Part shown: piece by piece, positions 35,386-43,706 of the stretch
Numbering within the stretch: position 1 is the stretch's first letter
Layout: the number at the start of each line of letters is the position of its first letter
Origin: Candidatus Polarisedimenticolaceae bacterium
GTDB taxonomy: Bacteria; Acidobacteriota; Polarisedimenticolia; Polarisedimenticolales; DASRJG01
DNA length: 64,000 nt
Direction: 5' to 3'
Assembly: GCA_036275915.1 (NCBI GenBank)
Contig: DASUCV010000018.1
Location: forward strand, 124,001-188,000
Notes under the pieces: generated by a model
Told to the model about the DNA's origin: nothing
Databases searched by the model: none
Seen by the model: only the letters and a program-made list of their open reading frames with translations
Position numbers and translations under genes: made by a program

Positions 35386-36917
35386 ACCGCGTACTGGACC
35401 GCGCGGGTCTCACGCACCACGCTCACGCGGATCGGGCCCGGGTACTCGAGGTCGCGCTCGATCGCTCGGGCGATCTCCTTCGAGAGGATGTAGGCCTGAT
35501 CGTCGGTGACGCCGCGCGTGTCGACGATCACGCGGAGCTCCTTGCCCGCCTTGAGCGCGAACGCCTGGGTCACGCCGGGGAACGAGCGGGCCATCGTCTC
35601 GAGGCGCCGCAGGCGCTCGACGAAGACGTCGAGGTTGTCCTTCCGTGCACCGGGGCGATTGTCCGAGAGCCGGTTCGCCGCCCTCAAGATGAGGTGCTCG
35701 ATCGTCTTCGCCTCGGCATCCGGGTGCATCGCCTGGACCGCCTTCACGATCTCGTCCCGCTCGCCGAACTTCGCCGTCAGCTCGGCGGCGACGGCGACCG
35801 GATGGCCGGAGGCGCCCTCCTCCACGCGGCCGATCTCGTGGAGCAGGCCCGCGCGGCGGATGACGTCGGCTTTCGCTCCCGTCTCCGCGGCCATGTACGC
35901 GCCGAGGTGGACCACCTCGACCGCGTGCTGGAGCAGGTTGTGGCCGTACTGGTGGCGGAACTTGAGCCGCCCGACGAGGCGCGCGAGGCGCGGGTGCAGC
36001 TCGGCGACGCCGAGCGAGAATGCCGCCTGGCTCCCGGCCTCCTCGACGAGCGTCTCGAACTCCTCGCCGACCTTCTGCACGACCTCCTCGATCCGGGCGG
36101 GGTGGATCCGGCCGTCCTCGACGAGACGCTGGAGCGCGATGCGCGCGATCTCGCGCCGCACGGGGTCGAACGACGAGAGGAGGATGGCGCCCGGCGTGTC
36201 GTCGATGATCACGTCGATCCCGGTCGCCATCTCGAGCGCCCGGATGTTCCGGCCCTCGCGGCCGATGATCCGCCCCTTCATCTCGTCGGACGGCAAGGCG
36301 ATGAAGGTGACCGTCGACTCGACCGGATCCCGCAAGCTCACGCGCTGCGTCGCGTCGACGAGCAGGCGGCGCGCCTCGCGCTCGGCGACTTCCTTGGCCT
36401 CTTCCTCGATGCGGCGGGCGAGGCGGGCCGCCTCGCGGCGCGCCTCGGCCTCGATCGACGCCAGCATCTCGGCACGAGCTTCCTCGGCGGTGAGTCCGGC
36501 GACCCGCTCGAGCGCGCGGCGGGCCTCGGCGCGGTCGGCTTCCGCCGCGGTCTGAGCCTGGCGCGTCTGCTCCTCGGACTTCGCGAGCGCGTTCTGGCGG
36601 CGCTCCAGGTCCTTGCGCTGGCGGTCGATGGCGCCGAGGTCGGTCTCGAGCTGGCGGGCCCGCGTCTCGAGCTGGGCGTCGCGGACGTCGAGCTCGTGCT
36701 CCCGGCGGTCCACGTCCTCCTCGGCGGCCAGCGCCTTTTCCTGCGCGGAGGCGAGGATCGCGTGCGCTCGATCCTCGGCAACGCGGCGTGCGTCTTCGAC
36801 GATCGTTGGCGCCTGCTCGCGCGCCCGGGCGACGATCCGGCGCGCGATGACCACCGCGAGCACCACCAGGATGGCGGCGAGGACGATCCCCACGAGGGGC
36901 GCGAGCGAGCTCGACAT
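35382..36917 (-). CDS. rny: Ribonuclease Y with altered HD metal site
   Basis: 511 aa, normal length. N-terminal membrane helix (LVGIVLAAILVVLAVVIARR), long coiled coil (about 30-200), KH domain (GRIIGREGRNIRALEMATG), HD domain and the conserved end IRVSVVRETRAVQYAV. RNase Y starts mRNA decay at the membrane. The signature HD is here His360-Glu361 (AGLLHEIGRVEEG instead of LLHDIGK), and the later metal-ligand Asp (AAADAxSAARPGAR in relatives) is Asn415 in AANRLSDNRPGARK. Both changes are clear in the DNA. The metal centre may be rebuilt or inactive. The start is 68 nt after the predicted 3' end of 6S RNA. Confidence 0.93.
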   Translation of the reverse strand: MSSSLAPLVGIVLAAILVVLAVVIARRIVARAREQAPTIVEDARRVAEDRAHAILASAQEKALAAEEDVDRREHELDVRDAQLETRARQLETDLGAIDRQRKDLERRQNALAKSEEQTRQAQTAAEADRAEARRALERVAGLTAEEARAEMLASIEAEARREAARLARRIEEEAKEVAEREARRLLVDATQRVSLRDPVESTVTFIALPSDEMKGRIIGREGRNIRALEMATGIDVIIDDTPGAILLSSFDPVRREIARIALQRLVEDGRIHPARIEEVVQKVGEEFETLVEEAGSQAAFSLGVAELHPRLARLVGRLKFRHQYGHNLLQHAVEVVHLGAYMAAETGAKADVIRRAGLLHEIGRVEEGASGHPVAVAAELTAKFGERDEIVKAVQAMHPDAEAKTIEHLILRAANRLSDNRPGARKDNLDVFVERLRRLETMARSFPGVTQAFALKAGKELRVIVDTRGVTDDQAYILSKEIARAIERDLEYPGPIRVSVVRETRAVQYAV

Positions 36918-36984
36918 CTTCGTCGTTCCCCCACGACGGGGACCGGAAGGTGGGATGGAATGGCGCGAGGAGAGAGGCGGGCTC

Positions 36985-37168
36985 AGATCCCCCGCGAGAG
37001 CCGTGTGGGCCGGGCCGGTTGAACCAGGTCAACCAGGGGGGAGCCCTGCGGGCGCCTCAGGCTTCCCCGCAGGGCGGGGCATGCACATGGCGTCCCTGAC
37101 GGCGGGCTCCCGAAACGACGACGTTGGCTCAAGCGATACAACCCATCACGAACTCCGCAGGGGGCTTG
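36985..37168 (-). ncRNA. ssrS: 6S RNA (SsrS)
   Basis: The 291-nt gap between zapA and rny holds a 6S RNA on the minus strand; the ends are approximate. The closing stem pairs CCCCC-TGCG (37164-37157) with CGCGGGGG (36996-36989). Landmarks shared with E. coli 6S RNA come in the same order: CTTGAGCCAACG (E. coli CCUGAGCCGAUA), GTGCATG then a hairpin CCCCGC-CCT-GCGGGG followed by AAGCCT (E. coli hairpin then AAGCCU), and the GGTTGACC...GGTTCAACC hairpin (E. coli CUUGAACCAAGGGUUCAAG). The zapA-ssrS neighbourhood is also conserved in many bacteria. 6S RNA binds the sigma70 holoenzyme and represses housekeeping promoters in stationary phase. Confidence 0.82.
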
Positions 37169-37208
37169 GTGGATCGAGAACTGCGAGCTTCGATTCTCCC
37201 GGTTGGTC

Positions 37209-37547
37209 TCACGCGTGTCCATCCGACCGTCCAGCCTCGGCACGGTGCGGCCGGCAACCCGGATCGGCGAGTACCTCGTCGATCCGAGCGGCCAATCGGC
37301 CCAGATCCGCCTCCACGTCGCTCGACGCGGGGACGCTGCGGGCCTGCATGCAATCGTCGGTGATGTTGAGGGCGGCCAGGATCGCCACCTTCAGCGTGTC
37401 CGCGGTTCCCGTCGTCTCCGCCACGTCGCGCATCCGCCGGTCGACTTCCTTCGCGAGCGAGTGGAGATAGCGCGGGTCGCCTTCGCCGCGCAGGTGATAC
37501 GTCTTGCCGTAGATCGTGACGGGCGTCGGTCCTTCGCTTGCGCTCAA
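37209..37547 (-). CDS. zapA: Cell division protein ZapA
   Basis: 112 aa from the TTG at 37547, which has GAGGAG 7 nt upstream and yields the typical short start MSASEGPTPVTIYGKTYHLR. A GTG at 37562 is the alternative. ZapA family features: VTIYGKTYHLRGEGDPRYLH, LAKEVDRRMRDVAETT, KVAILAALNITDDCMQ. It cross-links FtsZ filaments at the division ring. A basic/His-rich tail (CRPHRAEAGRSDGHA) extends past the coiled coil. Lies between the zapB-like gene and 6S RNA. Confidence 0.9.
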   Translation of the reverse strand: MSASEGPTPVTIYGKTYHLRGEGDPRYLHSLAKEVDRRMRDVAETTGTADTLKVAILAALNITDDCMQARSVPASSDVEADLGRLAARIDEVLADPGCRPHRAEAGRSDGHA

Positions 37548-37551
37548 CGCC

Positions 37552-37749
37552 TCACTCCTCACGCAGCTCGCGGATCGCCTCTTCGAGGGCGGTCCTGAGG
37601 CGCGTGTTCTCGTGCTCGTGCCGATCGAGCCTGTCCTTCAGGGCGTCGACGTCGCGCCGGAGCTCATCTCGCTCGGCGGCGAGATCTCGAACGCGCTCGA
37701 TGATCGCTGCGATGCGATCGGCCAGAAGCTTAGTCGGGGCGTCGCTCAT
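37552..37749 (-). CDS. zapB: Small coiled-coil protein, ZapB-like
   Basis: 65 aa, entirely heptad coiled coil (LADRIAAIIERVRDLAAERD, LRRDVDALKDRLDRHEHENT, RLRTALEEAIRELREE). Its size and its place directly before zapA fit the ZapB-type cell-division factor that links ZapA to FtsZ rings. The ATG overlaps the pheT stop (ATGA), and the gene ends 4 nt before the zapA TTG, so the three are translationally linked. Sequence identity alone cannot prove ZapB for so short a coiled coil. Confidence 0.75.
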   Translation of the reverse strand: MSDAPTKLLADRIAAIIERVRDLAAERDELRRDVDALKDRLDRHEHENTRLRTALEEAIRELREE

Positions 37750-39803
37750 GTGTCAATCCGCCGGAGCCTGGCACCGGGCACCGTCGCGAGCGCCGCGACG
37801 AGGCGCGACCGGAACGCCTCCGCCTCGTCGTCCGTCAGCGTGCGCTCCAGCGGCTGAAGAATAACACGCAGGGTCATGGCCGCCTCGCCCGCATCGAGGG
37901 GAGGGCCCTCGTAGCGGTCGATCCAAAGGATCTCGGCGGGAGCGGGGGCGGGAACCGCGGCGAGGACGGTCAAGACCGAGCCCGCGGGAGCGCCGGGGGA
38001 GAGCACGATCGAAAGGTCGCGGGTGATCGAAGGCACGCGGGCAATCGCGCGGTAAGCGGGGCGCGCGGCCGCGTGGGCCGAGGCGACGCCGAGATCGATC
38101 TCACCGACGTAGAGCGGGCCTTGAACGTCGAGCCGCGCGGCGAGGTCCGGGTGCAGCGCCCCGCACCACGCGGCCGTCCGGCCGTCCGCATCGATCCACG
38201 CCGTCCGTCGTCCCGGATGGAGGCCCCGCAGATCGGAAGCCATCTGCGTGAAGCGGCCCGTGTCCGAGGCGAGCGCGAGGAGATCTTCGACGAGCCCGAT
38301 CGCGTCGTAGGCCTCGACCTCGCGGGAAGGTTCGCTCCAATGCCGGGGGCGCCCAGCGCCGTGCCAGGCGAAGGCGAGCCTGAGCGGCTCGTCGGGAAGC
38401 TCGGCGGCGCCTCGGGCGAGGAAGACGTGACCGGCCTCGAAGAGGCGGACGTCGGCGAGCCCGCGCCTTACGTTCAACGCGGCCGCCTGGACGAGCCCCG
38501 GCGTGAGCGCGCGGCGGAGCACGCCGAGCGTCTCCGCAATCGGGTTCGAGAGCGGCATCGACGGGGGAAGCCCGGGCGCGACGAAGGCGTCGTCGTCTCC
38601 CGCGGCGATCATCGCGTAGTTGAACGCCTCGGAGAAGCCGAGCGCGGCGAGACGGTCGCGCGCGCGCTCGTTCAGGCTCGTGAACGTCCGGAGGCCCGAG
38701 GCCGGCGGCGGCGTCGCGGGCACGTGAGAGGGGATCCGGTCGTAGCCGAGGTGGCGGCCGATCTCCTCGACGAGGTCCGCCTCGCGCGTCAGGTCGACCC
38801 TCCAGGACGGCACCTCGACCTCGAAGCCCTCGGCGGTCGGCGTCGGACGGAGGTCGAGCGCGCGCAGCGCCTCCTCCGACTCGGCGGAGCCCGGCGCGTA
38901 GCCGAGGAGGAGCGCGACGCGCGGAAGCCGCACCGCGAGCGAGCGCGCGGGAAACGGAGCGGGATACGCGTCGACGATACCGGGCTCGCCACGTCCACCG
39001 GCGATCGTCTCGAGCAGGCGCACGGCAAGGGCCTGGGCCGCGGGAGGAGCTTCGGGATCGGCCCCGCGCTCGAACCGCTGGCTGGCGTCGGTGACGAGGC
39101 CGAGTTTCCGCGCCGCGCGGCGAACGGCGGCGGGCTGGAACCAGGCCGCCTCGATGAGGACGTCCCGCGTCTCCGCGGTGATCTGCGTCTCGTCGCCGCC
39201 CATGATGCCGCCGAGCGCGACGCCGCGCGCGCCGTCGGCGATGACGATCGTTCCGGCGTCGAGCGTCCGGCTCACGCCGTCCAAGGTGACGAGCGCCTCG
39301 GCGGCGAAGGCGGGGCGAACGCGGAGGACGCCGCCCGTGAGGCGGGCGAGATCGAAGAAGTGGACCGGTTGGCCGAGCTCGAGCATGACGAGGTTCGACG
39401 CGTCGACGACGTTGTTGATCGACCGCAGGCCGCACGCCTCGAGCCGCGCGACGACCCAGGGGGGGGATGGCGCGACGCGGACGCCGCGGACGATCGAGGC
39501 GGTGTAGCGCCGGCAGAGGTCGGGCGCTTCGATCGCGACTTCGATTCCACGGAGCCCCGGCTCGCGGACCGCCGGCTTCGGAAGGGGAGATCGTCCGAAC
39601 GCCGCCGCGACCTCGCGCGCGACGCCGCGGTGGCCGAGCGCATCGGGGCGGTTCGCGGGGACGTCGACGTCGAGCACCCGGTCGTCGCCCGCCTCCGCGA
39701 TCGCGTCCACGGTCAGGCCGCGAGCGGTCAGCCGCCGTGCGACCTCCCGCGCGTCGGCGTCGATGCCGGAGATCTCCTCGAGCCACGCGTGCGAGATCAG
39801 CAC
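37746..39803 (-). CDS. pheT: Phenylalanyl-tRNA synthetase beta subunit lacking the B2 tRNA-binding OB domain
   Basis: 685 aa, about 110 shorter than the usual bacterial beta chain. It starts normally (MLISHAWLEEISGIDADARE, VARRLTARGLTVDAI), then goes directly to VLDVDVPANRPDALGHRGVA. In E. coli these segments are separated by the EMAP/tRNA-binding OB fold (B2) of roughly 115 residues. The B3/B4 editing region (RYTASIVRGVRVAPSPPWVV, INNVVDASNLVMLELGQPVH), B5 (WRVDLTREADLVEEIGRHLG) and the C-terminal FDX-ACB anticodon domain (FRSRLVAALATVPGARLRRI) are present. The GTG overlaps the pheS stop by 7 nt. The reading frame is intact, so this is a domain loss and not a frameshift. Confidence 0.92.
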   Translation of the reverse strand: MLISHAWLEEISGIDADAREVARRLTARGLTVDAIAEAGDDRVLDVDVPANRPDALGHRGVAREVAAAFGRSPLPKPAVREPGLRGIEVAIEAPDLCRRYTASIVRGVRVAPSPPWVVARLEACGLRSINNVVDASNLVMLELGQPVHFFDLARLTGGVLRVRPAFAAEALVTLDGVSRTLDAGTIVIADGARGVALGGIMGGDETQITAETRDVLIEAAWFQPAAVRRAARKLGLVTDASQRFERGADPEAPPAAQALAVRLLETIAGGRGEPGIVDAYPAPFPARSLAVRLPRVALLLGYAPGSAESEEALRALDLRPTPTAEGFEVEVPSWRVDLTREADLVEEIGRHLGYDRIPSHVPATPPPASGLRTFTSLNERARDRLAALGFSEAFNYAMIAAGDDDAFVAPGLPPSMPLSNPIAETLGVLRRALTPGLVQAAALNVRRGLADVRLFEAGHVFLARGAAELPDEPLRLAFAWHGAGRPRHWSEPSREVEAYDAIGLVEDLLALASDTGRFTQMASDLRGLHPGRRTAWIDADGRTAAWCGALHPDLAARLDVQGPLYVGEIDLGVASAHAAARPAYRAIARVPSITRDLSIVLSPGAPAGSVLTVLAAVPAPAPAEILWIDRYEGPPLDAGEAAMTLRVILQPLERTLTDDEAEAFRSRLVAALATVPGARLRRIDT

Positions 39804-40840
39804 GGGAACTGCTCGAGGAAGCGAACGTCGTTCTCGACGAGGAGCCTGAGGTCGTCGATCCCGAACCGCATCATCGCGATGCGGTCGATCCCGAGGCCGA
39901 AGGCGAACCCGGTGTATCTCTCGGGGTCGATGCCGACCGCTTCGAAGACGGCGGGGTGCACCATCCCCGCGCCGCCCAGCTCGAGCCAGCCCGATTGCTT
40001 GCACGCCCGGCAGCCCTTCCCGAGGCAGACGCGGCAAGAGATGTCGAACTCGCAGCCCGGCTCGACGAACGGGAAGTACCCCGGACGGAGGCGCACCTCA
40101 ACGTCGTCGCCGAAGAACATCTTCCAGACCGCGGCGCACGTCCCGCGAAGGTCCGCCATCGAGATCCCCTCGTCGACGACGAGCGCCTCGAGCTGATGGA
40201 ACATCGGGAGGTGCGTCGCGTCGAGATCCTTCCGGTAGACGCGGCCGGGGCAGATCATGCGGATCGGCGGCCGGGTCGTCTCCATCGTGCGCACCTGCAC
40301 CGGGGACGTGTGCGTCCTCAAGAGGAGCCCGCCCGGGAGGTAGAAGGTGTCGGTCGCATCGCGCGCGGGATGCCCCGGCGGGAGGTTCAGCGCCTCGAAG
40401 TTGTGGAAGTCGTCCTCGACCTCGGGACCGTGCTCGACCGTGTACCCCATCGTCCGGAAGATCGACTCGAGCTCGCGGCGGGTCTGCGTCACCGGGTGGA
40501 GCGCGCCGCGGAAGGGCCGGCGCCCCGGGAGCGAGACGTCGACGCGCTCCTTGGCGAGCGCGAGGTCGCGCGCGCGTTGTCCCGCCGAGGCCGCCGCCCG
40601 CGCGAGCGCGTCCTCGAACGTCGCCTTGGCGGCGTTGATCTGCTGGCCCGCGGCGGGGCGCACGTCGGGCGCGAGGCCGGAGAGCCCCTTGAGGAGCGCG
40701 GTCAGCTCGCCCTTCTTGCCGAGGAACCGGACGCGGACCGCTTCGACGGCGGCCACGTCGGACCCCGCCGCGCTCAAGGCTGAGACGAACTCCCGCTCGA
40801 GCCCGTCGAGACGGTCCTTCATCGCGGCGGCTTCCGTCAC
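39797..40840 (-). CDS. pheS: Phenylalanyl-tRNA synthetase alpha subunit
   Basis: 347 aa from a GTG 1 nt after the rplT stop; an in-frame ATG at residue 7 is possible. The alpha chain carries the aminoacylation site. It has an N-terminal coiled coil, then HPVTQTRRELESIFRTMGY, EVEDDFHNFEALNLPPGHPA, RTHTSPVQVRTMETTRPPIR, and a zinc-ribbon-like insert CRVCLGKGCRACKQSGWLEL seen in a subset of bacterial PheS; motif 3 is GFAFGLGIDRIAMMRFGIDD. It forms an alpha2-beta2 enzyme with the shortened PheT. Confidence 0.95.
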   Translation of the reverse strand: MTEAAAMKDRLDGLEREFVSALSAAGSDVAAVEAVRVRFLGKKGELTALLKGLSGLAPDVRPAAGQQINAAKATFEDALARAAASAGQRARDLALAKERVDVSLPGRRPFRGALHPVTQTRRELESIFRTMGYTVEHGPEVEDDFHNFEALNLPPGHPARDATDTFYLPGGLLLRTHTSPVQVRTMETTRPPIRMICPGRVYRKDLDATHLPMFHQLEALVVDEGISMADLRGTCAAVWKMFFGDDVEVRLRPGYFPFVEPGCEFDISCRVCLGKGCRACKQSGWLELGGAGMVHPAVFEAVGIDPERYTGFAFGLGIDRIAMMRFGIDDLRLLVENDVRFLEQFPC

Positions 40841-40841
40841 G

Positions 40842-41204
40842 TCAGGCGGGCTGGGTCGCCTGACGGGCCGCGCGGACGACCTGGCCGAAAGCCGCCGGGT
40901 CGTGGACGGCGATGTCGGCGAGGACCTTCCGGTCGAGGGTGACGCCGGCCGCTTTGAGGCCGTGAATGAGCGCCGAGTACGACATGTCGTGCAGGCGCGC
41001 GGCGGCGTTGATCCTCACGATCCACAGGCGGCGGAAGTCGCCCTTCTTCGCCCTACGGTCGCGCGTGGCGAACGCCATCGAGCGCTCGACCTGCTGCTTC
41101 GCGATCCGGTAGAGCTTGGATTTTGCGAGGTAATAGCCTTTCGCCCGGCGAAGGATCTTCTTCCGCTTCAGGCGCCTCTTGTTGCCTCTCTTGACGCGCG
41201 GCAT
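40842..41204 (-). CDS. rplT: 50S ribosomal protein L20
   Basis: 120 aa, the usual size. The strongly basic start [20 protein letters not shown] and the body [40 protein letters not shown] are diagnostic of bL20. It binds 23S rRNA early in assembly and in some bacteria represses its own operon. AGAGGAGAGAACG precedes the ATG. Situated between rpmI and pheS as in many bacteria. Confidence 0.97.
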   Translation of the reverse strand: MPRVKRGNKRRLKRKKILRRAKGYYLAKSKLYRIAKQQVERSMAFATRDRRAKKGDFRRLWIVRINAAARLHDMSYSALIHGLKAAGVTLDRKVLADIAVHDPAAFGQVVRAARQATQPA

Positions 41205-41276
41205 CGTTCTCTCCTCTTGACGGGGATCGCCCCGACGAAAAGCCGGCGGCCCGGTCTTGGGCCGGCGGCGGGAGGA

Positions 41277-41477
41277 TCAGCGGTTGTACGGGAGCATCGC
41301 CTCGACACGCTTCTGGTCGGCCTTCGAGACCAAGGACGGCATGTCGAGACCGCGCTTCCGCTTGGTCGTCTTCTTCGTGAGGATGTGGCTCTTGAAAGCC
41401 TTCGATCGCTTGATCTTGCCCGTCGCGGTCTTCTTGAACCGCTTCGCGGCGCCTCGGTGGGTCTTCAGCTTGGGCAT
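41277..41477 (-). CDS. rpmI: 50S ribosomal protein L35
   Basis: 66 aa. [40 protein letters not shown] and the end MLPYNR are typical of bL35. The first 13 nt lie inside the end of thrS. In most bacteria infC (IF3) sits between thrS and rpmI; here there is no room for it. 72 nt separate it from rplT. Confidence 0.96.
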   Translation of the reverse strand: MPKLKTHRGAAKRFKKTATGKIKRSKAFKSHILTKKTTKRKRGLDMPSLVSKADQKRVEAMLPYNR

Positions 41478-43435
41478 GGCGTCTCCGTCGCCTGGTCCAG
41501 GGACAAGGCGTTGCTCTTCGTCTTCACGAGGGTGATGGCGCGCGCGAGGAAGGCGTCGACCGGGAGCGCCCCCTCGTCTCCGGCCCGGCGGGACCGCACC
41601 GCGACCGTTCCGTTCTCGGCCTCGCGGTCGCCGAGGACGAGCATGAAAGGGATCTGCTGGAGCTGGGCGTCCCGGATCTTGGCGCCGATCTTCTCGCCGC
41701 GGTCGTCGAGACGCACGCGCAGGCCGGCCTCGGCCAGCTTCGCGCGGACGTCCTCGGCGTAAGCGTTGATGCGGTCGGTGATCGGCAGCACGCGGACCTG
41801 CTCGGGCGCGAGCCAGAGCGGGAACGCGCCGGCGTAGTGCTCGATGAGAATCGCGATGAAGCGCTCGAACGAGCCGGAGACCGCGCGGTGGATCACGACG
41901 GGGCGGTGAGGGGAATTGTCCTCGCCGACGTACTCGAGCTTGAAGCGGTCGGGGGCGGCGTAGTCGAGCTGGATCGTCCCGAGCTGCCACTTGCGCCCGA
42001 GCGAGTCCGCGACGTCGAAATCGATCTTCGGCCCGTAGAACGCGCCGTCCCCGGGCTTGATCTCGTAGGGGAGGCCGGTCGACTCGAGCGCAGCCTTGAG
42101 CGCCCCCTCCGCGCGGTCCCACATCGCGTCGTCGCCGATGCGGACCTCAGGGCGCGTCGCGAACTTGAGCGTGGCCGTCAGGCCGAACGTCTTGTAGTAG
42201 GCGAGGATGAAGTCGGCGAGGCGCTTGACCTCGGTCTCGATCTGGTCCTGGCGAAGGAAGACGTGGCAGTCGTCCTGCTGGAACTGGCGGACGCGGGTCA
42301 GACCCGAGAGCGAGCCCGACACCTCGTTCCGGTGGAGGACGTCGTAGGTGACGAAGCGGAGCGGCAGCTCGCGGTACGAGTGAGTTTTCGCGTTGTAGTA
42401 GAGGTAGTGCGACGGGCAATTCATCGGCTTGAGCGAGAAATCGTGCTCGCCCGTCTCCTTGTCGAGGACGAGGAACATGTTTTCGCGGTACTTGCCCCAG
42501 TGCCCCGACAGCTCCCAGAGATGGCGGTTGTAGAGCAGCGGGGTCTTGATCTCGCGGTAGTCGGCCTGCTGCAGCTCGCGCAGGTAGGCGTTCAGCAGGT
42601 TGACGACGATCGTGCCCCGCTCGGTCCAGAACGCAGCGCCGGGAGCGTACGGGTGGAACATGAAGAGGTCGAGCTCTTTGCCTAGCTTGCGGTGGTCGCG
42701 CTTCCGGGCCTCCTCGAGGAGGTGCAGGTAGCGGTCGAGATCGGCCTGCGTGAAGAACGCGGTGCCGTAGATGCGCTGGAGCATCTTGTTCTTCTCGCTG
42801 CCCAGCCAGTACGCGCCGGCGACCGAGAGGAGCTTGAAAGCGCCGAGCCGCCCCGTCGAGGGGACGTGCGGGCCCCGGCAGAAATCGGTCCAGCTCCCCT
42901 GGCGATAGATCGAGACGACATCGTCGCCCTTGGTCGTGGCGAAGTAAATCTTGTAGGGCTCCTGCTCCTTCGTGAAGAAGGCGATCGCCTCGGACTTCGG
43001 GAGATCGAGCCGCTCGATCGGGAGGTTCCGGCCGATGATCTCCCGGACGCGCGCCTCGATCGTCGCGAGGTCGGCGTCGGTGAACGGCTGGTCGCGATCG
43101 AAGTCGTAGTAGAAGCCGTTCTCGATGACCGGCCCCTGGCCGATCTTGGTGCCGGGGAAGAGCTCCTGCACCGCCTGCGCTGTCGCGTGCGCCGTCGAAT
43201 GGCGGAGGACCTCGAGCGCCTCGGGGGATTTCGCCGTCAGGATCTCGAGGCGAACGTCTTCGAGGAGCGGCCTGGAGAGGTCGACGAGGACACCGTTGGC
43301 CTTCGCGACGACCGCGTCCTTCGCCAGCCGGGGTCCGATCGACGCGGCGACCTCGCGCGGTGTGGTCCCGTGCGGGACGGCGCGTACCGAGCCGTCGGGC
43401 AGCGTGACGTGAACCGTGGCGATCGTCTCCGGCAT
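41465..43435 (-). CDS. thrS: Threonyl-tRNA synthetase
   Basis: 656 aa. All domains are present: TGS ([20 protein letters not shown]), the editing domain ([40 protein letters not shown]), the class II core with zinc ligands ([33 protein letters not shown], motif 3 [20 protein letters not shown]) and the anticodon domain ([20 protein letters not shown]). The ATG is only 13 nt from the CCA end of tRNA-Val, with a weak GGGA as ribosome binding site. Leader control of the E. coli or T-box type therefore has no space, unless it lies in the tRNA precursor. Stop overlaps rpmI. Confidence 0.96.
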   Translation of the reverse strand: MPETIATVHVTLPDGSVRAVPHGTTPREVAASIGPRLAKDAVVAKANGVLVDLSRPLLEDVRLEILTAKSPEALEVLRHSTAHATAQAVQELFPGTKIGQGPVIENGFYYDFDRDQPFTDADLATIEARVREIIGRNLPIERLDLPKSEAIAFFTKEQEPYKIYFATTKGDDVVSIYRQGSWTDFCRGPHVPSTGRLGAFKLLSVAGAYWLGSEKNKMLQRIYGTAFFTQADLDRYLHLLEEARKRDHRKLGKELDLFMFHPYAPGAAFWTERGTIVVNLLNAYLRELQQADYREIKTPLLYNRHLWELSGHWGKYRENMFLVLDKETGEHDFSLKPMNCPSHYLYYNAKTHSYRELPLRFVTYDVLHRNEVSGSLSGLTRVRQFQQDDCHVFLRQDQIETEVKRLADFILAYYKTFGLTATLKFATRPEVRIGDDAMWDRAEGALKAALESTGLPYEIKPGDGAFYGPKIDFDVADSLGRKWQLGTIQLDYAAPDRFKLEYVGEDNSPHRPVVIHRAVSGSFERFIAILIEHYAGAFPLWLAPEQVRVLPITDRINAYAEDVRAKLAEAGLRVRLDDRGEKIGAKIRDAQLQQIPFMLVLGDREAENGTVAVRSRRAGDEGALPVDAFLARAITLVKTKSNALSLDQATETPCPS

Positions 43436-43448
43436 GATCGTTTCCCGA

Positions 43449-43523
43449 TGGTAGGCGCGCGCGGGATCGAACCGCGGACTTCTACCGTGTCAAGGTAGCG
43501 CTCTTCCACTGAGCTACGCGCCT
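43449..43523 (-). tRNA. tRNA-Val(GAC)
   Basis: A 75-nt cloverleaf including an encoded CCA. Acceptor AGGCGCG/CGCGCCT, D arm GCTC...GAGC, anticodon stem CTACC/GGTAG with loop TTGACAC (anticodon GAC), T arm CGCGG-TTCGATC-CCGCG, discriminator A. It lies 13 nt before thrS, in the leader of the operon. Confidence 0.95.
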
Positions 43524-43575
43524 AGACCCAGCCCCGAAAGCCTCTCTCAAGGCGAAAAACCGACAGGACCGCGAG

Positions 43576-43603
43576 AGAATAGCACAGGCGTAAAGAGCGT
43601 CAA
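43576..43603 (-). promoter_or_regulatory. Promoter of the tRNA-Val/thrS operon
   Basis: Minus strand: -35 TTGACG (43603-43598), a 16-nt spacer, -10 TATTCT (43581-43576). It is the best sigma70 match I saw in the window. Transcription would start near 43569, about 46 nt before the tRNA. Confidence 0.75.
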
Positions 43604-43626
43604 TGGAAGGAGTTGGCTCGATTCTG

Positions 43627-43655
43627 TTGAATTGTCCACGGCGATTCGTTACCCT
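43627..43655 (+). promoter_or_regulatory. Candidate promoter of the DAHP synthase gene
   Basis: TTGAAT (43627-43632), a 17-nt spacer, TACCCT (43650-43655), 51 nt before the ATG at 43707. It is divergent from the tRNA-Val promoter; the two -35 elements are about 24 nt apart. Confidence 0.4.
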
Positions 43656-43706
43656 CTTCGCCGCCAACGCGTGCCGGATGCCCACGCACTCGGAGACCCC
43701 GCCTCG

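Noticed and set aside
43436-43706. T-box or thrS leader riboswitch
   Set aside because: The tRNA-Val and a 13-nt gap occupy the space before thrS on that strand.
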